A stretch of 64,000 bases of DNA, from positions 124,001 to 188,000 of the forward strand of contig CAJQUW010001859.1 of NCBI GenBank assembly GCA_907163375.1. Reading direction: 5' to 3'. The stretch's first letter is position 1, and every line of letters begins with the position of its first letter. Under the pieces are notes generated by a model, which saw nothing but the letters and a program-made list of their open reading frames with translations, was not told the DNA's origin and did no database searches. This DNA comes from Prostheceraeus crozeri (Eukaryota; Platyhelminthes; Polycladida; Euryleptidae). The position numbers and the translations under genes were made by a program. Of the stretch, positions 41,120-49,699 are shown in pieces.

Positions 41120-42007
41120 ATGATGTTACCAAATGTTGGTGGAGGTGCATATATCCCGAATAATCGTGAATCAGAAATAGAAATAGAAAATTATATCATG
41201 AAAACTGGAGACGTTTTATCTGGTCCATTGCATCTTTCTATTCTTCAGCAACAAAATACAGAGTTGACAAATAAACAATATGTTGATACACAAATCAATG
41301 ACTTAAAAGAAAAATATATAAACCATGTTTTGGTTCCACTGATGAATGAATTAAAGTTGCTAAAACTTAATGACAAATCATTAAACGAAAAATTATTAAA
41401 ACTTGATAAAAAGGATAGAGAGCTAGAAGCAGATATAGCAAAACTTTTTAAAAAGATTTCAGAACAATCAAAAATTTTAATATTACTTTCTATAAATTTA
41501 AAATCTGCAGTCATTAAAAATAAACATCAGATACAACTATTGAAAGAACAATTAGAAGATGAAATAGAAAAACTTCCTGAAAGAATTAGAAAAAATTTAA
41601 AGCAGTTACAAACTACATTCCAAAAAAGTGTTGATGAATTAAGTTCTAAAATTACTCAACAAATGAAAAAGATGAATAGAATAATAAATGAAGTAAACTC
41701 GCTTAATCAAAAAGTTGATAAAATGAAAACTCTAAAAATCAATTTACAAAATGAATTAAAGAAAAACTTACAAGAAAACTCTAAAGAAAATAAAGAACAG
41801 TTAGATTCTGTTAAAAGACAATTAGATGTTCTTAAAATTAAGTTAAATGCTCTTAAAACGGCGTTGAAGATTAATCAGGAGAAAATGCAAGTTAATAGAA
41901 AAGAAATTAAAGTACATCACACGCTGCTTGACGCAATAGATAAAGTGCAACAGTCAATTAATAAAGTTATCTCGAAGTTGTTGTCCATTCACAAACGTAA
42001 ATCTTGA
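41120..42007 (+). CDS. Fibre-like coiled-coil protein, 295 aa, copy 2
   Basis: After MMLPNVGGGAYIPNN the protein has YIMKTGDVLSGPLHLSILQQ and ELTNKQYVDTQINDLK (residues about 25-60). This matches the phage tail-fibre repeat pattern TGDxMxGPLxL followed by LxNKxYVD. The remaining 230 residues are a long heptad-patterned coiled coil ending in basic IHKRKS. Tail-fibre repeats of this type trimerise in phage fibres, so this may be a trimeric vertex or attachment protein. It opens the capsid gene run and starts with GTTAAAAAATG. Looks whole. Confidence 0.7.
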   Translation: MMLPNVGGGAYIPNNRESEIEIENYIMKTGDVLSGPLHLSILQQQNTELTNKQYVDTQINDLKEKYINHVLVPLMNELKLLKLNDKSLNEKLLKLDKKDRELEADIAKLFKKISEQSKILILLSINLKSAVIKNKHQIQLLKEQLEDEIEKLPERIRKNLKQLQTTFQKSVDELSSKITQQMKKMNRIINEVNSLNQKVDKMKTLKINLQNELKKNLQENSKENKEQLDSVKRQLDVLKIKLNALKTALKINQEKMQVNRKEIKVHHTLLDAIDKVQQSINKVISKLLSIHKRKS

Positions 42008-42036
42008 TCGACGAAGTCTTGGGTTTTTAACCTATC

Positions 42037-42080
42037 GGAGCGAAGCTCCTCGAGGCTTTAGCCGATCGGACCAAAGGTCC
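42037..42080. repeat. Triple hairpin after the fibre-like gene, copy 2
   Basis: GGAGC-gaa-GCTCC, then GGCT-tt-AGCC, then GGACC-aaa-GGTCC. Matches 11735-11778 of copy 1 and follows a stop codon. Confidence 0.75.
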
Positions 42081-42168
42081 TCAGGTTACTAACCAATCCT
42101 AAACGTAAATCTTAGCGCAAATATTAACGTAAATATTTTTTCCCAAAAGTCAAATTTAATCCTAAAAA

Positions 42169-42735
42169 ATGCCTATAATTTATAAACACAATCTTAAACA
42201 TTATGCTTCAAATCAAAAAATTGCTCATGAACCATCTATGAAATCTGTTTACCATTATGACAGTGTAGAAACAATCGGAACACAAAAGTTCCTAGGCACC
42301 GCAGGTGCCGTTCAAAAAGAAGGAGCTGGCATCTTCTCTGGTATTGGAAGTATCGTTAACTTAATTAAAAATAATAAAGATTTGATTACATCTGCTGCAA
42401 AAGGAGCAGCTGCTATAGGTAGTACAGCTAGTGCAATATCAAATGCTGTCAAGTCTCAAAACGAATTAAAACAACTAAAAGCTATTCGTAAACTTAGGAA
42501 TGATTCCGAAGAACTAAAAAATTTAAAAAAACTTTCAGAGGAAACAAAAAATAAAATTGCTAACATAGCTGTTGGGGAAACCTTGAGGAGCGGAGCTCCG
42601 TCTGATACTAAACATAAGAAGAAATCAGGCGTAGCCATAAAACGTTCAATTGAAGAAATAAGAGGAAATGGCGTGAGCAGCAACCTTCGGTTTAACCAGC
42701 AAAGCTGTAGCGGAGCTGGTCTAGCAAAATTCTAA
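42169..42735 (+). CDS. Virion-type basic/amphipathic protein, 188 aa, copy 2
   Basis: Same protein as 11080-11646, differing at a few residues. The start follows TCCTAAAAAATG. It includes the Gly-rich hydrophobic part, the KKKSGVAIKRS basic part and the SGAGLAKF end, and carries the same internal hairpins (about 42280-42310 and 42590-42602, with GGAGC-tcc-GCTCC-like pairing). Between fibre-like and capsid genes. Looks whole. Confidence 0.65.
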   Translation: MPIIYKHNLKHYASNQKIAHEPSMKSVYHYDSVETIGTQKFLGTAGAVQKEGAGIFSGIGSIVNLIKNNKDLITSAAKGAAAIGSTASAISNAVKSQNELKQLKAIRKLRNDSEELKNLKKLSEETKNKIANIAVGETLRSGAPSDTKHKKKSGVAIKRSIEEIRGNGVSSNLRFNQQSCSGAGLAKF

Positions 42736-42874
42736 AATTATGTTTTTTAGTAAAATTTTTTTTAGTAAAATTTTTTTAGCAAAATTTTCTTAGCAAAATT
42801 TTTTTAGTAAAATTATTTTAGCAGAATTTTTTCTGTGTGTGAGAAAAACAAAAAGTCACATTATTTTTTATAAA
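42736..42874. repeat. TTTTAGTAAAATT tandem repeats before the capsid gene, copy 2
   Basis: Five to six imperfect units of about 17 bp, TTTTTTAGTAAAA or TTAGCAAAA. Copy 1 has about two units in the same place (11041-11072), so unit number varies between copies just upstream of the capsid start. Confidence 0.6.
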
Positions 42875-44209
42875 ATGTCTTCGCTTATCGAAAATAAATT
42901 TAGATTAGACGATCGTCCGTTCGTCAGTTGCAATCAAAAAAAGAATGACTATATAAGAATTGCTATGAATCCCGGATCTTCCAGTAGAGTAAATACTGGA
43001 GGTGATTTAATTTTTGAAGTTGATAATCAGCAGAGTTATATATATCTACCGGATTCATTTTTACACTGTGAATATTCTTTGTATAGTGATGCCAATTTTA
43101 CAACACCATTACCAGAAACCGATAATATTGCACTAGAGAATAATTTTTTTCCAAGATTATTTACACAAATGCGTTTAGATGTTGCAACTCAAAATATAGA
43201 AACAATAAGTGATTCTCCAGGTGTAATTGATACAATGCTTAGATTTGTAACAATTGGTGAAAATAATAAAAAGTATGAAATCGAAGGTTGGTTTCCTGAT
43301 ACTAATGATGGTATAATTGTTGATGATTTAACTCACGCTGGAACAGATGCAGCAGGAATTGCGAAAGATGTAGAAAATATTGCAAAACATTTAAATAAAA
43401 CAAACAATAGTGCATATAAAGAAAGACGTGAATTTAACAAGAAAAGTAAACAGACAGTAAATTGGTCATTGTCTCCATTATTCGGATATTTAGATTATGA
43501 TAAAATATCATATCAATTAGAATTTAAGTTAATAATTCATCGTACAGCAAATAATGAATTAATCTTTTTTGGTAAGACTGGAAAAAAAGCATATTTAAAA
43601 ATTGATAAACTTGAATGGTGGATTAAGCATATTACTCCTAGTTTAGAGATTGAAACAGCTATTGCAAAAAGATTAAATACTAACAAACCAATTCCAGTAA
43701 ATTTTCTAAAGCGTACTGCGAGTTCTGTCACTTTTTCCGAACAAAGATTTAACTGGCATTTTACTAGAACTTCAAATACTCCAAGATATTTATTACTAAC
43801 ATTTCAAAGAAATAATTCTCCAAGTTTTGATAAGAACAACAATCTTTTTCATATTAATACAACTCGAAGTTTACAAGTTTCATTAAATCAAACCCGATAT
43901 CCAATTGATCCATTAAGATTCGATGATACCAATAATCAATTTATGGAAGGATATGATTCTTATAGAAATCTTTGTATAGAATTTGGAGTTGAACCACAAT
44001 TAACTCCTGGAGATTGGAGACATTTATATCCTGTTTTCTGTTTCGATTTAAGTGCACAATCTGAAGATATTATCAAGACTGGTTGTGATATAACAATTAA
44101 TATTGAAAAAAAAGATTCCACAACTTCATTGATGGCTTATGGTTTATTGCTAGAAGATGTAAAATATTCTATTGAAATTCTTAATGGAAAGATGCCTAGG
44201 ATCGGCTGA
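42875..44209 (+). CDS. MCP: Major capsid protein, 444 aa, copy 2
   Basis: Start chosen at MSSLIENKFRLDD (42875), which follows TTTATAAAATG and matches copy 1; an upstream in-frame ATG at 42839 would add 12 residues. Typical Polinton MCP patterns include GGDLIFEVDNQQSYIYLPDS, LHCEYSLY, ALENNFFPRLFTQMRLDV, the mid-protein FGKTGKKAYLKIDKLEWWI, and YPIDPLRFDD, FGVEPQLTPGDWRHLYPVFC and FDLSAQSEDI near the end. Predicted double jelly-roll shell protein. The last codons and stop lie inside a double hairpin (44204-44230). Looks whole. Confidence 0.92.
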   Translation: MSSLIENKFRLDDRPFVSCNQKKNDYIRIAMNPGSSSRVNTGGDLIFEVDNQQSYIYLPDSFLHCEYSLYSDANFTTPLPETDNIALENNFFPRLFTQMRLDVATQNIETISDSPGVIDTMLRFVTIGENNKKYEIEGWFPDTNDGIIVDDLTHAGTDAAGIAKDVENIAKHLNKTNNSAYKERREFNKKSKQTVNWSLSPLFGYLDYDKISYQLEFKLIIHRTANNELIFFGKTGKKAYLKIDKLEWWIKHITPSLEIETAIAKRLNTNKPIPVNFLKRTASSVTFSEQRFNWHFTRTSNTPRYLLLTFQRNNSPSFDKNNNLFHINTTRSLQVSLNQTRYPIDPLRFDDTNNQFMEGYDSYRNLCIEFGVEPQLTPGDWRHLYPVFCFDLSAQSEDIIKTGCDITINIEKKDSTTSLMAYGLLLEDVKYSIEILNGKMPRIG

Positions 44210-44230
44210 AGCCTCGAGGAGCTTCGCTCC
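44204..44230. repeat. Double hairpin overlapping the capsid stop, copy 2
   Basis: GGC-tgaa-GCC, TCGA, GGAGC-ttc-GCTCC. The capsid stop TGA forms part of the first loop. Same in copy 1 (8524-8550). Confidence 0.8.
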
Positions 44231-44369
44231 GATAAGTTAATTAAAATTTTTGTTAACTTAAATTTTTTTAGTAATTAGTAATAAAATTTTTTTGTAACTA
44301 GAATAGATTAAAAATTCCTAATTTAAAATTTATTCATAACTAGAATAGATTAAAATTTTTTTATTAAAA

Positions 44370-44480
44370 ATGTCGCAAGCGAAAAGTAATAATAATAAAA
44401 CTGTTGAATTAAAATTACGTAATATTGTTGACAAAAATACCCCTAAGACTATTACTATTAATAAAAAAAGTATTACATAA
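44370..44480 (+). CDS. Conserved 36-aa protein, copy 2
   Basis: Identical to the product of 8256-8366. ATTAAAAATG leader. It ends 8 bases before the next gene. Lys-, Thr- and Asn-rich, no membrane segment. Identity over the whole length in both copies, including codon ends, argues for a real gene. Confidence 0.65.
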   Translation: MSQAKSNNNKTVELKLRNIVDKNTPKTITINKKSIT

Positions 44481-44488
44481 GTAAACCA

Positions 44489-44851
44489 ATGATAGAGAAT
44501 ATTCAATTACAAGAAGAAAAGAATGGCGGGATTCTCCCATTAATTCCACTAATAATAGGTGGCATAGCAGCAGCAGGAAGTGTTGCAGGTGGTACAGCTG
44601 GTATTGTCCAAGCAGTAAATAAAAATAAGTCAGAGAAGGCAGCATTAGAAGAACAAAAACGTCATAATAGAGAGTTAGAGAAAGTTGCTAGGGGTGACGG
44701 AATAGTAGATAATTTTATTAGTAAATTAAAATTAGTTGATGAAGGAAAACGAGTTCTTAAAAATATTCTCCACAATGTTGATGATTTAATTGAAATTAAA
44801 GAAACTAAAGATGGTTCTGGAATATATCTAAGTCCTAGTATAATTCGGTAA
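44489..44851 (+). CDS. Hydrophobic small virion-type protein, 120 aa, copy 2
   Basis: Same as 7885-8247. Gly/Ala-rich hydrophobic segment near residues 14-42, then KNKSEKAALEEQKRHNRELEKV and a structured tail. The only virion-module gene without an A-rich run just before its ATG (CCAATG), so it may be co-transcribed with the 36-aa gene eight bases upstream. Looks whole. Confidence 0.7.
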   Translation: MIENIQLQEEKNGGILPLIPLIIGGIAAAGSVAGGTAGIVQAVNKNKSEKAALEEQKRHNRELEKVARGDGIVDNFISKLKLVDEGKRVLKNILHNVDDLIEIKETKDGSGIYLSPSIIR

Positions 44852-45041
44852 TAACCTCAGGACCTTTGGTCCATAAGGTAAAACATTTATTTTATCTTTA
44901 AAAATGAATTCTACAAATTCCACAAATTCTGAAAATTAAATTAAATTAAAAATTGCTAATTTAGAGTTATTAAATTATCTATTAAACAAAAATAAAAACT
45001 CAAATTGTAAAATTTATGAAGGTAACGACGACAAACAAAGT

Positions 45042-45371
45042 TTGGCTACTACCTACGGTGGTGACATACAAAAAATATTAGAAAACTTTCCTGGATTTAT
45101 TTGGAGTAAATATTCAAAAGAAAAACATCTTCCTGGTCATTCATATACCGGCCCAGGAACTCGATTAGATATAAGACTAGATGAGAATAATAATCCGAAA
45201 CCAGGTGAAGAACCAATAAATAGAGTAGATGCCGCAGCTTATAGACATGATTTAGCTTATCGAAATCATGATCTAAGTTCTCGACATGCAGCTGATAAGA
45301 AGATGATTCAAGAATTAGATAGTATTCAAAATCCTACATTTAGAGAAAAAATTGAAAGAATGTTTGTTTAG
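45042..45371 (+). CDS. Parvovirus-type phospholipase A2-like domain, copy 2
   Basis: Conserved segment corresponding to 7377-7694: KHLPGHSYTGPGTRLD with the calcium-binding YxGPG loop, and DAAAYRHDLAYRNHD with the catalytic HD pair, then a short helical tail. The exact N-terminus is unclear and this copy's gene appears broken around the domain. It lies 3' of the hydrophobic protein and 5' of the integrase. Confidence 0.75.
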   Translation: MATTYGGDIQKILENFPGFIWSKYSKEKHLPGHSYTGPGTRLDIRLDENNNPKPGEEPINRVDAAAYRHDLAYRNHDLSSRHAADKKMIQELDSIQNPTFREKIERMFV

Positions 45372-45418
45372 AAAGCTTTACAAGCTAAAATATTATTCGG
45401 CCAGGGTTTAAATGAAAC

Positions 45419-45447
45419 GACAGCAAAGCTGTCTGAGAGCAACGCTC
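45419..45447. repeat. Double hairpin between PLA2-like and integrase, copy 2
   Basis: GACAGC-aaa-GCTGTC, TGA, GAGC-aac-GCTC; same as 7289-7317. Confidence 0.75.
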
Positions 45448-45497
45448 GAACCTATGCCTCTGAAATTCATAGGGAATACAGAAGGCCTAAATATTTA

Positions 45498-46259
45498 TTG
45501 AAAGTAAAAGTATTTAATAAAGATGATATTTGGAGTGCTGATCTTATTCATATGCCGAATGAAAGGGACTACAAATACGCATTGACCGTTATAGATTTAT
45601 ATACACGATATGCTAAGGTAAAGCCTTTAGAAAATAAAAGTGGTCTATCAGTTAAATATGCGTTTGAAGAAATCTTTAAAGAAAGTAATAGAAAGCCAAG
45701 GAAATTGTTTGTTGATAAAGGGTCGGAATTTTATAACCGAAACGTTCAGCCATTATTTGAAACTGTTTATTCAACTGAAAACGCTGGAAAAGCTGTAGTG
45801 ATAGAAAGATTCAATCGGACGTTAAAAAATAAATTATTCAAGAAATTTACTGAGCAAAGAAATCAGAAATGGTTGAAGATATTACCAGGAGTTGTAGAAG
45901 AGTATAATAATAAAGTTCATTCTGGTATTGAAGAAACTCCAAAGAATGCTTCTGACGACCCTGATTTAATCCGAAAGAAAATATTCGAGAATAATTATTC
46001 GAACGAAAATAATAATTTGAATGAGAGTAATCCGAATTTGCAGAAACTTAAGCCGAAATTTAAAATTGGAGATAGAGTTAGAATATTTAAATATAAGAAT
46101 AAATTTGAAAAAGGCTTCGTCGGATACTGGACGAAAGAGATATTTGAAGTTTGTAAAATAAACCAAACTTATCCGATTACTTACGAAATCAAAGATTTAG
46201 ATGATGAAAATATCAGAGGCCGATTTTATCAAAATGAATTACAACGAACTGATTTTTAA
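45498..46259 (+). CDS. INT: Retroviral-like integrase, about 253 aa, copy 2
   Basis: The rve core has IWSADLIHMP (Asp15), RKLFVDKGSEFYNRNVQP (Asp73) and VIERFNRTLKNKLF (Glu103). The spacing between the second Asp and Glu is 29 residues in both copies, shorter than the D35E of retroviral and most Polinton enzymes. The C-terminal third has FKIGDRVRIFKYKNKFEKG and a YEIKDLDDENIRGRFYQNEL tail, a chromo/SH3-like domain. It would insert the element with 6-bp staggered cuts. No upstream zinc finger is seen. The core looks whole; the true start may lie further upstream. Confidence 0.9.
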   Translation: MKVKVFNKDDIWSADLIHMPNERDYKYALTVIDLYTRYAKVKPLENKSGLSVKYAFEEIFKESNRKPRKLFVDKGSEFYNRNVQPLFETVYSTENAGKAVVIERFNRTLKNKLFKKFTEQRNQKWLKILPGVVEEYNNKVHSGIEETPKNASDDPDLIRKKIFENNYSNENNNLNESNPNLQKLKPKFKIGDRVRIFKYKNKFEKGFVGYWTKEIFEVCKINQTYPITYEIKDLDDENIRGRFYQNELQRTDF

Positions 46260-46364
46260 TTATCATTATCATTATTATTGGAACTAACGTTTTTCGGGAA
46301 TTAAATTCCCTTATTCAATTCCCTTATTCAATTCTAACATAATATCTAGAAATGGTAGTCCTTT

Positions 46365-46769
46365 TTATAATTTAAATAAAACATAAAGACATAATTGACC
46401 ACAATAAGTAGTTCCGGGTTTTTGAATTTGAAATGTATTATAAGTTCCATTGTCAAGTAATTTTTTGACTTCATTTGTAGGTGGAAGTCCATAAGAGTCG
46501 AACCAATAGTTCTCAGCCTCCGGGCGGTCGAAATAGTAATTATCTCGATTTTTATTAAAGATACCTGCAGACCAATGTACTCCTTTTTCATCTGTTGTGT
46601 GAAGATTTGTTATGAAATTTACAGTTGGCTTATTTTTTAGGAATTGTAATTCGACTCTCATTAGAACATGAAAATTCTTTATTCCTAATTGATTTGCAAT
46701 TTTCTTTAAATCAAAATTTGTAGTTGTTTGCGTTCCATATAATTTTAAAAACTCATTTATGTTGTTCAT
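46365..46769 (-). CDS. PRO: Adenain-like cysteine protease, 134 aa, copy 2
   Basis: MNNINEFLKLYGTQTTTNFD start. Catalytic blocks are GVHWSAGIFNKNRDNYYFD (His), YWFDSYGLPPTNEV and TTYCGQLCLYVLFKL (Gln/Cys), the adenain order His, acidic, Cys. It is expected to cleave capsid precursors during maturation. The gene points inward from the right TIR, convergent with the integrase, and starts after TTATAAAATG. It lacks the double-hairpin insertion found in copy 1. Looks whole. Confidence 0.88.
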   Translation of the reverse strand: MNNINEFLKLYGTQTTTNFDLKKIANQLGIKNFHVLMRVELQFLKNKPTVNFITNLHTTDEKGVHWSAGIFNKNRDNYYFDRPEAENYWFDSYGLPPTNEVKKLLDNGTYNTFQIQKPGTTYCGQLCLYVLFKL

Positions 46770-46849
46770 TTTATAATAAAAAAATTTCTTAAGGGACCCC
46801 TAGAAGTCAGAAGGGACCCCTAGAAATTAGAAGGGAGGGGGTAGTAGAA

Positions 46850-47502
46850 ATACGTTCATATGATATTGAAGGATACATCCCCGCGGTTTCTTCCACTTTT
46901 AATGAAATATTTTTAGTCACATGATATATTTTAAAAACCTGAAAAACGGATTTAAAAGACGTTTTTAAAAATACTAACTTTATGATTTTTTCGGTGTCCT
47001 GGAACGGTCATGATTTTAAGGGGGGTAAAAATTGTAATTCTCAAATTTGAGATTCTTAACTTTTATGATTTTCGGTGTCCTGGAACGGTCATGATTTTAA
47101 GGGCGGGTGTAAAATTGTAATTCTCAAATTTTGAGATTTTGAAAAATTTGAAAAATTGGGTATTTTGAAAAACGGTTTTTCTTCATAACCTGAAAAAGGG
47201 TTCAAATTCATGAATTTATGTCGTTTTTAAAAAGTACCATTTTTTGAAAAATGGTACTTTTTGAATGGACTAAATTCATTTATTTAGGTCTTAAAAACCT
47301 GAAAAAGGGTTCAAATTCATGAATTGATGTCGTTTTTAAAAATACTATTTTTTGAATTTTATGGTGTCCTGGAATGGTCTAAATTCATGAATTTAGGTCT
47401 TAAAAACCTGAAATAATGACATAAATTGATAAATTTAGTCGTTTTTAAAGATACTATTTTTTGAATTTTATGGTGTCCTGGAACGGTCTTTTGCCCATTA
47501 CT
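46850..47502. repeat. Right TIR of Polinton copy 2
   Basis: Modules of GGTGTCCTGGAACGGTC with TTAAAAACCTGAAAAAGGG and GAATTTATGTCGTTTTT, ending GCCCATTACT at 47502, then TCTCCC. CTAGGGGTCCCT-type repeats sit just inside (about 46793-46840). Confidence 0.9.
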
Positions 47503-47508
47503 TCTCCC

Positions 47509-48027
47509 TGCTCCCTAGATTTAAGAGTTAAGATGACATTTGCTGAAATGCTGTATTTCGATTGGCAGAGATAACCTAGAAAATCGGATAACACTAGCCA
47601 ATAGATACAAAGAATTGGATTTTACGCCTTTAGATCAATCCACACTAATGCTACGTGTAGGGAAATAGGACGACTAAAGGATTGCGAATTGCGATGAATG
47701 AATTTGATTAGATTGTGAAACGGAGACAGTTATCTCTACGACATCAAACCAGCGTAATCTATAATTCAACCGGATTTCATTATACAAGATAAATCTAATC
47801 AAACGTTGTAACCGATTTTAACCGGTTAAGAGAAAGTGTAGCCGGTTAACCGAGATGATTAACCTGTTAACCGATCCCAGCCCTGCCTCTACGTCTTCTA
47901 AGGACTGGAGAAGAGAAGCACAGTTTATGTTAGGAACCTTTGGAGACACAACCAAAACCTTGAATTCTATCGTTCAGGCCGAGTGGGAAGATTGTACACA
48001 GTGTTTTTATCTAAAAATCCTCTTTCT
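47509..48027. other. Host DNA with one hAT terminus
   Basis: No gene. Near 47838-47885 the sequence has repeated AACCGGTTAA motifs and ends GATCCCAGCCCTG, which inverted (CAGGGCTGGGATC) is a hAT-type terminus. No partner end is visible, so only a fragment of that element is here. Confidence 0.45.
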
Positions 48028-48551
48028 TCAGAGGTTCCTTATTATCAGAGGTATAGAATTATCAGAGAATTTGGAATCAACATGGTCCATAATTTGCAAT
48101 TTAATATTGCAAAAATTATGATCATCTTGCCTTAAGTGCTCATAAAGGAAAGTAGTGGGTTTTGAGGATGCATAGTGACGGTGACCATTCAATCTAGCAT
48201 TTAGAGATTGGATGGTCTTGCCAACATATTGGAACCTGCATTCACTGCAAGAAATGAGATAGATTACAAATCTGGATTTGCAATCGAAAGAATCACTTAA
48301 ATCTATGAGGAAAGCCTTTCTAGTGGTGTTTGAGACGAAAAAGGAATATTTACGAGCGTATGTGTGGACCCACAGCATAAGCAACCCTTTCTATTACAAC
48401 TGTCAATAGAAAAGGTACTCGTGTTGTCGGCTACATAAGCCTTTTTCTTAATACTGCAAGGGTAATGGTACTTAATTCTAGAAGCCGTAAGCAAAGTTTT
48501 AATGTTACCCCTCGTCGAATAAGGCAAAATTCTAGGACTATGTGCTCTCAA
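48028..48551 (-). pseudogene. Penelope-like GIY-YIG endonuclease fragment
   Basis: Minus strand: RFVIYLISCSECRFQYVGKTIQSLNARLNGHR is the GIY-YIG core of Penelope-like elements (IYLI, YVGKT, then the catalytic Arg in NGHR), followed by a helix with LYEHLRQDDHNF. The preceding GCLCCGSTHT region matches the Cys-containing stretch before it, in another frame. RT sequence is not found beside it. It is a 3' fragment of a separate copy from 26940-30240. Confidence 0.75.
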
Positions 48552-49525
48552 AGTCCAAGGGCAACAGGCCGGACTGTAACCTATTGACGAGGGATTGCCT
48601 TGCTGAAGCGGGCGTTAACAGCCAATGGATCTAGACAGACCCTCCCACCTTCACTAGCAATGCCTGGCGATTAGGATTTCGGCCAAACTCCTTAATGTTA
48701 TAACCGGATCAAAACTAGCATCTAATACTCGTACAATGTTGAAGGCAATAATAGCTTATTACCTTAATACTTAGAACAATATGGAAGAAAAGTAACATCG
48801 AATCTGAATAAATGTAAGAGTGAACGAAGAGAAAGATTGATAATAAAATCATGCCAATAAATAAACTGCAAGGTAATGCTGCTTCCTTTATGACAAATGA
48901 GTTACAGAGCAAAACGTTTTCATACAGAAATTCCTCACTTAGTCGAGACTTAAAGCAGGGTGATGATTAAATGTATGGAAAGCCATATAACATCTCGGTG
49001 CTATAATTATACATAATTAATGAAGTATCAAGTGCATTTCACATCCATTTATCTTAAGTTGTAGAAATATTTGGAAGCATCTCGCTGCAAAATCGTTTTT
49101 AGATTTGTACTTATCGATAATCAAATGTTGTTGCGTCTGAATAAACTTTTGCTTAATAAGAATTACGTAACATTTCGATAGATTATATCTTCCTCCAATT
49201 TCCGATGAGAAATTAAAGGCTTTGGCTTTTTTAAAATAAACATTTGAGCGTTTTTGAATCCTGCTTTGTCCTTTTGAATGATTTTACCTCCGGCGGATTA
49301 GTTGTTGAAACGAGTTGCCGCGTTCCTGCTCACGAATTCTTGCAACTGCATTCGATCTCGCGCCTTCCGTATGCAGTCTGCTAGTGAATGCCGTCTGACC
49401 CATGGATGGGTCTGACCAACGCGTCTTGCATCCACACGTCCCTGACTGCCGTGGACCATTCCCGTTAGGTCTTTCTTCTTCTAATGCATTTGTCTCTTTT
49501 GTCATAAATGTGCGTATTCTAGCAT

Positions 49526-49528
<3 letters not shown>
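48552..49528. other. Host DNA, no confident gene
   Basis: The 49262-49510 part is notably GC-rich and open on the minus strand (MTKETNALEEERPNGNGPRQ and on), ending at CGGAG|GTAAAA, a possible splice donor. It could be a host exon but matches nothing I know. Confidence 0.3.

Positions 49529-49563
<35 letters not shown>
49529..49563. repeat. (TA)n microsatellite
   Basis: About 17 uninterrupted TA units, directly outside the left end of the 7.9-kb putative element. Confidence 0.95.
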
Positions 49564-49565
<2 letters not shown>

Positions 49566-49699
49566 TCTAATCCCGGCCAACAAAAAACCTGACTGCTACG
49601 TAGCAGCAAGGTAGCGCCGCTACCTATTGATTCGTAGCAGATACGTGGCATTTGGCGCACCCAGCTACGTATATGCTACGTAGCATAGTTACCGTATGG

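Larger units (their letters stand above)
30502..47502 (+). mobile_element. Polinton/Maverick copy 2 (17.0 kb), broken
   Basis: Same AGTAATGGGC termini and modular TIRs as copy 1, with a perfect 6-bp duplication TCTCCC, inserted in the opposite orientation. All gene classes of the family are present: PolB, integrase, protease, packaging ATPase, major and minor capsid proteins, fibre-like, hydrophobic and small proteins. Most late-type genes look whole; roughly three to five breaks fall in PolB, the 464-aa-class gene, the 276-aa-type gene and the phospholipase region. It lacks the hAT insertion and the accessory block of copy 1. Near identity to copy 1 indicates recent common ancestry and a young insertion. 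Confidence 0.95.
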
